From Helopsaltes ochotensis (Eukaryota > Chordata > Aves > Passeriformes > Locustellidae), in assembly GCA_013400155.1 (NCBI GenBank), contig VXBM01001678.1, forward strand, positions 1 through 64,000: a stretch of DNA of 64,000 nt, given 5' to 3'. Under the pieces are notes generated by a model. That model saw only the letters and a list, made by a program, of their open reading frames with translations, was not told the DNA's origin and searched no databases. Shown here in pieces: positions 1-11,573 of this stretch. The position numbers and the translations under genes are program-made. Numbering within the stretch: the stretch's first letter is position 1; every line of letters starts with the position of its first letter.

Positions 1-1237
1 GAATGAATTTATGTTTACCAATAGTTTTTTCTTCTTTGTTTCTGTTTTTTAGTAGCCACAGGCAGGCCATGGCAGTAAATCATTGACATCTGCTCTATTG
101 CCTCTCCAGAGTAATTTTCCATTGCCATCTGCCAGAATTCCCAAGGAAACATCCCAGCAGTTGCACCTGATTTCTTGGGATGCTGCCCCCATTTGTGAGA
201 TGTCCTTCTGATATGGGACAATCCCCAGGGGGGGAGGTCCCTGTTTTCAGGGCTTCATTTCCATGGTCACTGCTGGCAAACCACCTCCATCCACTACCCC
301 CTTCCCAGGAACACTGAATTACCCTTCCCAAGGATAACACAGCCTGTGGAGGAGGTTTTCTCTGGAAGCACTCACGGGGATGCAGTGGGAGTGTGATCCT
401 GAATGGATAAAGCTGGAAGGTTTCACCCCCCAGCTGTCAGCTGTTGCCTCATGCTGGTGCTCAGTGCACTTCCATGGTAAATACATAGAGATGAAACAGG
501 AAACCTGTTCCACCATATGTTTTTGAAAAGGAAAATATCAACTATAATAACAGAAAAATCTATGGTTTTTTTTTTTCCTGAGGAAAATAAGAAAGTGATT
601 GATAAATAAGAGTGTGTCCCCAGTTTCTGTTAATGGCTTTTCAAGGCCAGAACTTGAAAATTGACAGCAGCTTACTAATTGTCTTTACTTTCACTTTTCT
701 TCTTGCCTGAAAGCAACTTTTCTTTGTGAGTTCACTATTCAGAGTTCTCCATTAAAAACCAGCTCATCTGCTCAGGATTAGATGCATATGGCAGCAGTGG
801 GATCCAAGGGAGGGCATCAGCGGCCCTGTCCTAGCACCAGAATTCTTAGTTTGATGCCTACAAGAACTTCTCATTAAATTCATTACTCTTCAATAATGTC
901 CCTGCGAAAGAGACAGATAATCCTTAATGAAAAGGCTTTCCCTTAGCATAAGTTAGTCTGAAGGTATTGAGCTTCCACTAAATGAAATATCTGGTTTGAA
1001 TTACGGTTACCTTCTGAGAAGGCTGATTTGATTTCCTTTCCCAAGCGTAACTTCATTGTTGTTTGTTCTTCACTCCAAACATACACACGGTATTAGTTTA
1101 GCTACTTCTTTATACTCAGACCTAATCTCTTCACTTTGCTAGGATATTCACTTTTCCCATGGATTAAAACATGCACATGAAAAAGAACCAAAAAAGTCTC
1201 TTTTTGACACTTACGCAAAAGCATAAAGAGGGAGCTC
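1..1237. other. Single-copy sequence, no gene seen
   Basis: No coding exon, RNA gene or recognisable repeat is visible. Short open frames near the left edge overlap each other on the reverse strand and show no known motif. The base composition is AT-rich and similar to the rest of the unique DNA in the window. Confidence 0.6.
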
Positions 1238-1335
1238 TGACCAACTTGGTCTGGTGACGCTGTCCCTGCTCATGGGGTTGGAATGAGATGATCTCTAGGG
1301 TCCCTTCCACCCCCAAATATTCTGTAATTCTATGA
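1238..1335 (+). mobile_element. CR1 LINE, short 3' end fragment
   Basis: The stretch carries the characteristic CR1 tail in sense orientation: a 'ccaacttggtctggtg' block, a diverged 'atgatctctagggtcccttcc' block, and the terminal 'attctgtaattctatga' octamer-type end. Only about 100 bp remain, so this is a heavily 5'-truncated insertion, as is usual for CR1. The divergence from the usual end sequence suggests an old copy. The identification rests on recall of the CR1 3' consensus, not on a search. Confidence 0.8.
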
Positions 1336-4300
1336 CTTTATATGATCACTGAAAGGGAAATGTTCCAATACATTTCACATAATTATGTTTTTACCCCATA
1401 GCTTTTCAGTTTATCTCCTGAATGATGCCGATTTCTAAGCATTAGCAACACATTTACATTTTTTACAGTACACAAGAGAAATATCTTAAATATTATTAAA
1501 ACTATTTATTAATTGACAAATATGTAGAGAAAAAAAAAGAGTTTTCTGTTAACAGAGCTGTGCTAATTCTTTACAGGGTAAAATAGAAACACAGTAATTT
1601 CCTTGGGTAACCAGACTGTTGCTTGCATTTTCTTCTTGCAGGATGCAAGTGCTAATGCTGCATTTGCCCGATGAAACGATGGCTGAGGCAATCAGTTCCT
1701 GTCAGTAAAATTCAGCTTAAGGTTTATCATGGAAATCCATCAAAAGTGCTATAGACAGTTACAACTGAACATAAGGTTCACAAAATTATTCTTTAAATTA
1801 TTGATGTGATACTATTTTCCCTGTAAGGAATATAGTATCTTAAGGATTTAAGTAAGATAGAATTTACTTATTCCAGAATCAGGCATATCTTTTGATTAGT
1901 TGTCACTTTATCTAAACTGGAGTTAAATACAATTTGGGATTAAAAAATTCATAGAGAAGCATGGGGACATAGCTCTATAAAGTTCCTGTAGCTCTGATGG
2001 AGTGTAAAAATAGTAGTAATATTTTTTAATATTGAACTCATGAGTTTTGGGCTGGATAAGCAAATATTGATTTAGCAGTTGCAATGGAATTCAAATACTG
2101 GGTCTCAGTCACAATTTCACATCTATTTTATATCCACAGATCTGTTATTCATAGACAGTGGAAAAGTCAATCCTTCATTTTAATGTAGTTAAGATGGAAT
2201 GTGGGATGGAGCAGGAATACTTACTCAGGACGAATTTGAAATTGTCTGCAAAAGCAAAGTTTCCTGAAAGAAATAACAACTTTTCTTTAGCCTATCTCTT
2301 TCAAAATATACAGGATATGGCAAATTTCTACCAAACCACTGCAGATTTCCAAAGCAACTCTATTAAGCTACAAAGATAATTTTTTGGAATGATATATCGG
2401 AATTGGATGGTCATCAAAGTATCTTCCAATCCAAACTATTTTATGATCATAAAACCAAAACCAAAGTGCAGATCTATGGTTATTGAAGGGTCTGTTGGCT
2501 TCAAGGCTCCCCCATTAAGCTAGTCTTCAGAAATGTCTGACTCTTCCTGGCAGTGTTTTGTGGTTATGTTTGAGGAACATAAATATTATTTAGGTTACTT
2601 CTTTCTAGACTACATGGAATTTAATGGAAATAAAATTGCAACTTCCTTGACATTTGTTAGTTTAAAGTACTTTCAACAGTAGCTTTAATGAATTGGTTGG
2701 ATGTTTTTCCATTAAATGAAGTCTCATTTTGAGGTGGCAGGGAGGGAGCAGCAATAAAGCAGATTTTAAGGACCAGAGCCCTCAGTTGAAGGCAGGATTG
2801 ATGATGGGAGCTCTTCTTCCTTTTCTCTGCAAAGCAAATTTCTGACCCATTGCAAACAATGAACTGAACTAACCTTACAACTTTAACTTGGCAGAGGTTG
2901 GAGGTGCTGACAAAGACATTTGAACATGAGAGGGGATTTAAAAATCTTTTCTAAGCTTTGGCTTGACTGTGCCAAGTGTAGAACTGGCTATTCCTTTTGC
3001 AGTTTTCCCCAGCCACCTCCAGCAGAAGTTTGAGCTCAGGGCTGGATCCTATCTGGAGGCAGACAATGAAAGAGGCAATTAACAGGCACTTGGGAGATGG
3101 CAATTAGCAGGGAAATACTGGATTCCCCCAAATCTGATAAACTCCTAGCCCAGTGCTGCTCGACAATCAATGACTCCACAAGGAATGCCCACACCAAGCA
3201 GCCCAGGCAAGCCTTCCTAACATGCAAAATATTTTGGTATTCAAGATAGATGAAACAACAGTGCTCTTGAATACATACCAACTATTAGAGGATTGAAATA
3301 ATGTTTGGTCACTGTCCATTATTTGTTTAATTTCATGTTCATTTTCGGAAATCATCTTAGTTGTAAGTGGAACAAAGGAATGCAAAAGGTGCTAAGAAGT
3401 TACCAACTGCCATCAAAAGAGATGTTTCCACACAAATAGCCCTTCAACATTGAAGTAGTTTATTAACTCAGTCTTATCACCTTAATTTCATAGGCATCAC
3501 ATAGTTCTATTTATGACTGTGTTTCTGACCTCTCTCCGACATTTCAATGTCACCCTTGGATGTTCCCATTGTGACTCCTGGTCATCTCTAGTGGATTCAA
3601 TAACATTCAATAACAACCAAGGAGCAGGAGCTCTGCCTGCTTAGGAGACAGAACATTCTTTGGCAAACAGCTAGGCCATGACTAAATTCTGCCCTCAAAA
3701 TCCTATTATCTTAAAACTACTCTTTAAATGTTAATGGGGGCTTACAAGGCAGAAACACTTTACACTTTTGTGTTTTTCTGAAATGAAATAATACAGCTCA
3801 GCCTACTAAAAAGCTGATATATTCATTGCATATAAATGTTTCAAATAGGGAGCAATAAAACCTCAGTCTAAAATTAGGAAGAAATGGAAATTTTTACTTC
3901 AATTGTATCGACTGTTTTGCCAACTTCTGAAATTTTGCAGCATTTCTTATGGATATGGAAAGAAAGAGATTTAAATATAAATTGATTCTAGGTAACTCTT
4001 TCAAGGAATGATAGAGGTGACAAATTGTGTGCTTTTTGCTGTATAATTCCATAAAAACACTCCAGCCAAAGACTGAAAACAGTGTAAGAAGTTTCATCCT
4101 AAATGTTCAAAGTAGAATAGTTGCAAAAAAATTCAAATCCAAGGTTTTGGGTATAAATGTTAAAGACTCTTGATATCTCATGAGGTTATGAGGAGGAGAT
4201 AAATTCTGTGTCTATCTGAGGCACAAAGCAATGGAAAGCAACAGTAAGTGAATTATTTTTTTCCAACGATAATAAAAACTCTTGCAGGAAAATGCTTGAT

Positions 4301-6726
4301 ATAAATGAATTAATAAAAATATATGCCTAAATTCGTTATTGAAGAACATCACAGTGATGATCACAGTAATTTCTTTTTCTGTACCATAATTACTTTTGGA
4401 AATTAAATATTCCTACTTGATGATTAGGTTTGATCAGAAGCTGCTTTTCCTATCTGAGCCCTTGGGAACGAGAAGATTCCTGTTATTTTTTGTTGTTTAG
4501 TAATACTTGAAGCACATGAAGTAGATTTAATATTTAGCAGACTATGGGCAACCTGACATCCTTCAAAATGATTCCATGAAGAATCCCAACTATCCCATGA
4601 TAAAAGTGTCTGTTTCTGCTTCTGCTTCTGTGTTCTGTATGTTTAGAGTGTGTCTGAAACTGAAAGGAAAATGAAGAATCTGTAATTCCTAAATTCAAGT
4701 TGACTGCCTGATGCTAAAACTCATGTGGATCTTTAACCAGGTATTTACCAATTTTGGAAATTAAATAGCAAGAAGATTTTTTTTTGTCTATAATTTCTTA
4801 TCTTTTTATAACTGTTATAAGGTATTATCTTGACATGTCAATGAGAGGGGATAGAAAAATGGAGAATGATCGGAGGAAGTGAAGTGAATTCTCTGGGATA
4901 AATGAGTCATTTACAAAAAGCAGTTACACACATGTGTAAAATAACTTCACTGTGAGTAGTGCTTGTGCACAGCAGACCAAAATCTGACAGCTGGGACAGG
5001 TTCAAATGAAGTAGTGTTCTTTGTAATACTGTTTTTTGAACTATGAAATAAAAGCACGTGTCTGTGGCTACTCTTTTGCTCTGAAACATTACTGTAGCTG
5101 CTGGTTCTGTTTAGAACTTATAAAAGGTTTCACATCAGCTGAAAAACTACATCCATGTCATGAAGAAACACCTGGAAAAAAGGTATAATATTCCAGCTGC
5201 CACTTGGGAATGAAGGCAGGGACACTTCCAGCTCAACAATGTCCTTCTCTCTGTACGCGAGACCCCCACAGTGTGCTGGAAAACAATCTGCATTTCCAGT
5301 AAACACTCAGGGATGTTTATATCTGTCAAAAGGTCCTGCAGCAGCTTCCCACCCCAAGGGCACCTTTAGGATGATTAGACTATTCCTGTGGCTGCAGAGA
5401 TGCAGAATCTTGGTATCAGAAGGCTGTGAAATCACCCTGTATGCCCAGCCCAGACCCCATGACACAACACTCCACAAACACATTCTGGAGAGGGAAGCAG
5501 GCACTGTCATGGAAAATTATTTGAAAGATGCATTTATACAAAACTTTTGCCCACCAACATCTGTGCCAGGCACATCCCTGTCTGCTAAGCCTGTGGGCTT
5601 AGTTATTCTTGTGAGTGAAGTCATGGCATGAATGGAAGATCTATGCTTTTAAAGCTTCCAGGGTTTTTCCCCTTTTGTGACCTAATTTGCTAATTTTCTG
5701 AACAGACAGTGAAATAAAACCCCTGCATTCCTGCTACCAAGGTATCTCGGCTTGTCTCCAGCAAAGTAAATCAAAACAGTCAGTCAGTCACTGGACTGCA
5801 TTCAAAATGTTTTGATTAAAGAGTTAATTATAACAGTAAATAAAATTAGATTATTAAATTATAACAGTAAATAAAACTAAAATAGTTCTAAGGATAATAA
5901 TTTATTATATGACAACTGGAATAATAGCAAGTGTAGATCATTTTGCAAGAGACAAAATAAACATTTATGTGTTTATCTGTAAGGTGCTATACAAGCTCTG
6001 AATGTAGGAGGCTCAAAAAGCAGAATGCTCAGTGAGTGGGAACTTCAAATCTGATAATTTTGCTTTACCACACATAAAATAAATCAACAAAAGAAACATG
6101 TTATTACACAGTGATAAGTGAACTACACATTCAGCTAGTTCCTAAATAAAGGTAACACTGTAGATTCAGAATATCTCATTTCCTTCAACATTATCATCAT
6201 CATCATTGAGTTCAGCTATAAAGGAAAGTTTCCATAGCATGGTGGTGTATTAAAGATGTGAGAGATATCAGTTGGTGCAGGATGCATGGACAAAAAGCAG
6301 ATACATCGTAATGTTTGTTTTATCTTGCATATTTTATTTACTGCTTTTATTGTGAGAAAAAAAAAAAAAAAAACAACCTTTGAAACTTAGACCCACTTAG
6401 CAAGTGCCTGGGAGGAAATCCTGAATGCACTGGTGACTTACAAAATGCCTTCAGGAAAGGGAATTAAATAACGCAAGGCAGAGTGTTCCAACTGGCTTTA
6501 CTCCTCTGATTTACCACCTTCTGCTCCAGGTCCCCAAAGTTCCAGCGAGTTGAGAGGGTAGGGAGAGTACCAGTGATTTGTGAAACCCTCACACTCCTAT
6601 TTCCAATGGAGGAGGGTCACTACCTGCCCCAGAAGCAGCAGCTGGGAAGGGTGTCCAGGCAGGCAGCACTGGGAGAAGGGCATCCCAGGGCTCAGGTAGG
6701 AAATGTGCACAGGCTTTGGTTTGGTT
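1336..6726. other. Long single-copy stretch, no gene seen
   Basis: About 5.4 kb of AT-rich DNA without a recognisable exon or transposable element. A 130-codon open frame on the plus strand at 5239-5631 has no recognisable domain and overlaps open frames on the other strand, so I do not call it a gene. Small simple repeats occur, including an ATC run near 6187-6203 and an A run near 6357-6373. A 20-bp direct duplication is listed separately. Confidence 0.55.
5826..5876. repeat. 20-bp direct duplication, 31-bp period
   Basis: The 20-mer aattataacagtaaataaaa occurs at 5826-5845 and again at 5857-5876, separated by 11 AT-rich bases. The two copies are identical. This looks like a local slippage or duplication event in AT-rich DNA; no function is implied. 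Confidence 0.85.
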
Positions 6727-6935
6727 TGTATTGGTTTGACGTAGATGGTAAAAAAGAAACTAATTGGTGATCTACTTTAAAATTGACAACCAGATTAACC
6801 AATGAGATGCAAGTATACACCTCTAGGAAAAACGGATAAATATGAGAGATGCCGGCACACAAGTTCTCTTTTGGCCATGGCGAGCAGGGGGTGGCATGAT
6901 GGGCTTGGGTCCCCCTGCCCTCGGCTGGTCGGGTT

Positions 6936-6961
6936 GGGCCCGGCTGAGCTCAGCCGGGCCC
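6936..6961. other. Perfect 26-bp palindrome in LTR leader
   Basis: The 13-base arm gggcccggctgag is followed directly by its exact reverse complement, with no loop. It sits about 95 bp after the TATA-like box, so it would lie near the 5' end of the retroviral RNA. The same place in copies 2, 3 and 4 keeps a degenerate GC-rich inverted repeat (near 9350-9370, 38355-38385 and 55470-55500). Retroviral leaders often carry palindromic stem-loops for RNA dimerisation; that role here is inference only. Confidence 0.7.
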
Positions 6962-8193
6962 GGCCACAGTTGGAGCCCTGGCAGGGCTGAGCCGAGCTTT
7001 CCCCGCCACCACCACCACTGAGGCCAACAGCTCGGAGGGGGAGAGGGGGAGGAGAGCCCCGGGCCAAAGGAATGCCCCTTGAGTCCCCCTGGAAAAAGCA
7101 GCGCCATGCCCAGCGCCATGCTAAGCTCACCCCTGTTAACCCCAGGGGTGGAGATGAGGAGAGAGGGACCCTAGACTCAAGGATGGATCTCAGCTGTTCT
7201 CAGTTTCCTTCACCAGTATGGATCTGGCATGCTGGAAAGACTGCTGTGCAGTGGAAACCACGTGACCATCTGCAGGCCCAGGCAAGGAATGTTAACTCTT
7301 TCCTGACACAGATTGAGACCTTTTTAGACTAACCCTTCTGAGAGAGAGAAAAGCCAAATTAGAGATATGCAAGGGACAGTATGAAGATATCAAAATCAGT
7401 AAATGAAGAGTGACTTCTTAAGTGGAAGAGATGGCGAGTTGCCTTAATTGTAGGCTAAAAATCTCCTTTGATTTGTGGTAACAGACTGTAATATTCCTTT
7501 AAATCGTGAACTCTGAACTGGGGAGATGTTATCATAGTTTCTAAGCGAAGGGTAGTTGATTTATCCAAGTGGATTTTGGACTAAGAAATTGTAATCTGGT
7601 GATCTTATGAGCTATGTGAACAAAGTGAGATGAAAAGAAACTCTGGCACCAGGGAGAAGATATTTGTTTCCTGAAGATAAAAACCCATTTTGTTACAGAA
7701 CTATGCATCTTTAAAAAGGATAAAACCCCAACAAGAACCATGGCCTACATGCAGCCGTGGCAAAGGCTGCTGGTTTTGGGAGGTTTTTTTCGACAATTGC
7801 AAGTTCTTCCCTGGGCGGGCTGCATTTGTGGGGTTGAGAGCCACAGACTGTGTCTCTCGTAGAAAGTTGCCATAATGAGGAGAGACTTTACCTCTCTAAG
7901 GCTGGATGAAAAACTGTTTTATAAGTGGTACTGACTTGGTGTTCTGAGTTCTGTTTCTTACACTGTTTCTAAGAAAGTAAACTGTTAGTATAGAGGTGGG
8001 TGGTGCTTTTAAAAGGTTTCAATATTTTCTTTTTTTTTTTTTATGTGTATGTTAATAAAGTTTACTAGTTGTTTCGTCTTTTAAGTTGAGCATGTTTTGC
8101 CTTTATTCTAATCCTATTCCACACTAAGAGAAATATTTAGACCACTACACAAAAATTTAGCAAGAAAAATTTGGCAAATATGAAACCACTACA

Positions 8194-8236
8194 TCTTTTG
8201 GTGTTTCTGCCCGGTTACAAATGTTAACCCTTTACA
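8194..8236 (+). other. LTR 3' extension with embedded tRNA-Val PBS-like stretch
   Basis: After the ending 'accactaca' that copy 2 uses as its terminus, this copy continues for 43 bp to 'ttaaccctttaca'. Positions 8199-8216 read TGGTGTTTCTGCCCGGTT. The reverse complement of the vertebrate tRNA-Val (AAC/CAC) 3' end, as I recall it, is TGGTGTTTCCGCCCGGTT, giving 17 of 18 matches. A primer-binding site normally lies just outside the 5' LTR. Its presence inside the terminal part of an integrated unit is unusual. Confidence 0.7.
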
Positions 8237-9124
8237 GGGACCCTTTGCATTCACCTTCCTCACTCCCAGGGCAGCTGAGGCACCAGGGCTGTTTTAATTC
8301 CAGAAAGCACCAGCAGGCTCTGTTGTGCGCAATATTTTTGGGGAAACACCCCTCCAGTCTTGTAGGAAAAGGGAGTTAAGGAAGCAGCTCAGTATGAGTG
8401 CTCTTGTTAGTGCAAGAGAATCAGTCCCAACCTGACTTCACTCCCTGTCAGAGCTTAAAATCCTCTCTATCAACCACATCACTGAATTTGTGACATAGCC
8501 CAGCTCAGCTGGGCTTGGACCTGACTCAGTGACCACAGTGCTGCTTTGTTTCAAATAATTTATATGAAATCTGTCCATTGACAGCATTGCTCCTGTGGTT
8601 CAAGTTCAGCTCATTCTTAAGCAAATTACTAAATCCCACTCTTTAAAGGGAAAAGCTCAAGTAATTGATGAAAGTTACATATGTTGTGAAAAACACATTT
8701 TGTTATTCAGTATAGCTGACTGACTTTTCATTGTAAAGTCTCAGGCTCTTGAGGAAATGAATAAAGAAGGGACAAAATAGAAAGCTGCATTTAGGTACCT
8801 TTTCATTATTTGCACAGGTATAAATAAAAATTATTGAAGAGGTGGTTAAATTACAGAAATCCAGGTTTCTGGTGTATCATTCTATAGATGTTAACAATGA
8901 ACTTAGAACCTCGGGATTTAATTACAAGAAAGGTAACAAATTCTATTAGCATGAAAATTATTCAGTGCTAGAAGTATTTTACCTAATCCAAAGTGCAGGA
9001 GAAGAACCCCACAGTTTTGAAAACTAGCATGGGATAGAAAACTATTCAATTAAAAAACATATGGTAGAGAATTTCCTTTGTTCTTTCACTTGTTGCATGG
9101 GTATAAAAACAAGCTCTCAGTAGC
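8237..9124. other. Single-copy spacer between two LTRs
   Basis: This 888-bp stretch separates two same-orientation family A LTRs. I looked for retroviral internal sequence and found none: no long open frame, and no polypurine tract directly before the second LTR (its left flank is aagctctcagtagc). It looks like ordinary host DNA, so the two LTRs are best treated as independent insertions. Confidence 0.6.
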
Positions 9125-10603
9125 TGTATTAGTTTAACTTAGATAGTAAAAAAGAAACTAATTGGTGAGCTACTTTAAAATTGACAACCAGATTGGCCAA
9201 TGTATACGCCAATGATTGGCAAGTATACGCCTCTGGGAAAAACCGATAAATACGAGAGATCTGGAGGCACGGTGTCTCTTTTGCTGTGGCCGAGCAGGGG
9301 GTGGCAGCGGGGGTTTGGCCCCCGTCCTCGGCTGTCCAGGTCGGGGCCGGCTGGGCTCGGCCGGGCCTGGACATGTTTGGAGACGTGGTGGGGCTGAGTC
9401 GAGCTTTCCCCCACCCACCACCACCACTGAGCCCGGTACTCGGAGGGAGAGAGCAGGAGGAGAGCCCCAGGCCGAGAGGATGCTCCTGGGTCCCCCCCTG
9501 GAGGAGTGGCGCCGTGCTCGGCTGGGCTTGCCCCTGTAGGACCCAGGGGTGGACGGGGAGAGAGAGAGAGACACTAGGCTTGTGAATAGATCTCGGCTAT
9601 TTCCTATTTCTTTCATCAGTGAGGATTCGGCATGCTGGAGAGAGTTTCACAAGTGCCTCACGGTGGAGACCACGTGGGCATCTGCAGGCCCAGGCAAGGA
9701 ATGTTAACTCTTTCCTGACACAGATTGAGACCTTTTTAGACTAACCCTTCTGAGAGAGAGAAGAAAAGCCAAATTGGAGATATGTAAAGGACAGTATGAA
9801 GATATCAAAGTCAGTAAAGGAAAAGTGACTTCTTAAGTGGAAGAGATGGCGAGTTGCCTTAATTTTGGGCTGAAAATCTCCTTTGATTTGTGGTAACAGA
9901 CTGTAATATTCCTTTAAATCGTGAACTCTGAATTGGGAAGATGTGTTTATAGTTTCTAAGTGAAGGGTAGTTGATTTATTTAAGTTAATTTTAAGACTAA
10001 AAAATTGTAATCTAGTGATTTTACAAGCCATGTGAACAGAGATAAAAAGACACTCTGGCACTAAGGAGCAAGAAGATATTTGTTTCCTGAAGATAAAAAC
10101 CCCTTTTGTTATAGAACTATGCATCTTTGAAAAGACGAAACCACAATATAAGTCATGGCCCACATGCACCATATAAAGGCTGCTGGTTTTGGGAGGTTCC
10201 ACAATAGCAGGTTTTTTTTCTCTCAGGCGGGCAGGCTGCTGTTGTGAGTCTGGGAGACTGTGTCTCTTTTAGTTACTATAACGAGGAGAAACTTCCTCTC
10301 TTTAAGGCTAGTTGAAAGACTATTTTACAAGTGGTACTGACTTGGAGTTCTGAGTTTTGTCTCTTTACATTGTTTTTGTAAGAAAGGTAAACTGTTCATA
10401 TGGGAAGGGTAGCGCTTTTAAGAAGTTTCAATATTTTCTTTGTTCTTTTTTATATGTGTTAATAAATGTAACTATTTTTTTGCTATCTTTTAAGTTGAGC
10501 CTGTTTTGCCTTTATTCTAATTCTATTCCACACTGAGAGGAATATTTAAACCACTGCACAAAAATTTAGCAAGCAAAATTCTGGCGATTGTGAAACCACT
10601 ACA
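9125..10603 (+). mobile_element. Solo LTR, family A copy 2 (short-ended)
   Basis: The element is 1,479 bp, starts TGTATTAGTTTAAC and ends GAAACCACTACA. It matches copy 1 through most of its length, including CCAAT (9197-9201), a TATA-like box near 9245, the GC-rich leader, the conserved block around 9675-9760, and AATAAA at 10461-10466. It stops where copies 1, 3 and 4 continue into the tRNA-Val-like extension. The flanks are gtagc (9120-9124) and atagc (10604-10608), a 5-bp target duplication with one mismatch, which supports this shorter end as a genuine terminus. No viral genes are present, so it is a solo LTR. Confidence 0.85.
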
Positions 10604-11573
10604 ATAGCCAAGGAAAATCAGCTCTTGGTTCATTTTATTTTGTATATTTTTAAAATCTGAAATCAACTAGTTATCATAAACATTTCTATATTCCAACTAC
10701 AAGAGGCAGAGTAATTTTTAATATTCTGGATTTATTCTTTATATAATTTCTCTGAACTCCTGTTGATCTTCTACAAAAGTGCTACTAATAATGAACATTA
10801 TTTACATTATAGTAGCATTAAAAATTGCATAAAATTGGATCTGATTTGTGCCAGCTATGGGATAAAGTATCTGGGATACATCTCACATCTGGGAGAAATA
10901 TCCCCCCCTTGCAATAAGGCCATGAGTGCTCATAGTTTAAAATGTCCATTAACAAAAATTAGACTGTGAGTGTAGCTCACAGCTCTTCTGTAGCAGTGAT
11001 CCATTTCTTCTCCTCAAAACCGTGGATGCCAGGATTTGTCCTTCATTCCCAGCTTTCTTGTTATGGGAGGAAGAGTTCTGTGTTTTGTTATTCTGTGCCT
11101 TATCACGCTGGAGTTTCGTGCTCCAGGAGAAGATGTGTGACTTTGCAGGCCAGCTGATGCCATCTGCTGGGGTCTACCTAAAGAACTGAACTGATTCACC
11201 AAATTTTTCCAGGGAAGTCACTCAATTTTAGTTAAAGCCAGTTTAAATAAACATTTTTTTCCTGGCTCTCAGGTTCTAAGGCAAAGAGTTCATGCAAGAC
11301 AAGAGCTTTACTCACAAATCTCAGTTGATTAGCTTTGGTTTTTTGTGTTGCACTGCTCATTTAGCAAATTTTCAGATCCCTAAAAATTACTAGCAGAAGC
11401 AGCAGAGTCCAAAGGTTTTGAATACAAGTTATAGTTGCTGAGATGATTTAAATACTTACTTAAAGAAACTTTATCTTATACATTCAGGTTTAAATATGTG
11501 ATTTGTAGTTGTTGCCATCCACAAAATATTCCATAAATGTGTGTATATATATACATAAAGCATTTTTTTTATC
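10604..11573. other. Single-copy sequence, no gene seen
   Basis: Nearly 1 kb with no recognisable exon or repeat. Overlapping short open frames on both strands near 10966-11202 carry no known motif. A short alternating TA/TG run lies near 11540-11555. Confidence 0.55.

Larger units (their letters stand above)
6727..8236 (+). mobile_element. Solo LTR, family A copy 1 (long-ended)
   Basis: This 1,510-bp element starts TGTATTGGTTTGAC and ends AACCCTTTACA, giving TG...CA retroviral LTR termini. It aligns along its length with the copies at 9125 and 38154. A CCAAT box is at 6799-6803, a TATA-like ATAAATA at 6836-6842, and the polyadenylation signal AATAAA at 8054-8059, followed by a T/G-rich stretch. 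The 3' end carries the 43-bp extension with the tRNA-Val primer-site-like stretch. The flanks are tggtt on the left and gggac on the right. I therefore see no target-site duplication for this copy, unlike copies 3 and 4; it may have been lost by mutation, recombination or end erosion. There is no internal retroviral sequence beside it. Assignment to an ERVL-like class rests on the 5-bp duplications of sister copies. Confidence 0.85.

Noticed and set aside
9170..9616. 148-codon reverse frame and overlapping plus-strand frames
   Set aside because: They lie in the GC-rich leader of the family A copy 2 LTR and are not conserved as proteins in the other copies.
6727..10603. Copies 1 and 2 of family A as the two LTRs of one provirus
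   Set aside because: The 888-bp interval has no viral sequence or polypurine tract, the outer flanks do not match, and the two copies have different 3' ends.
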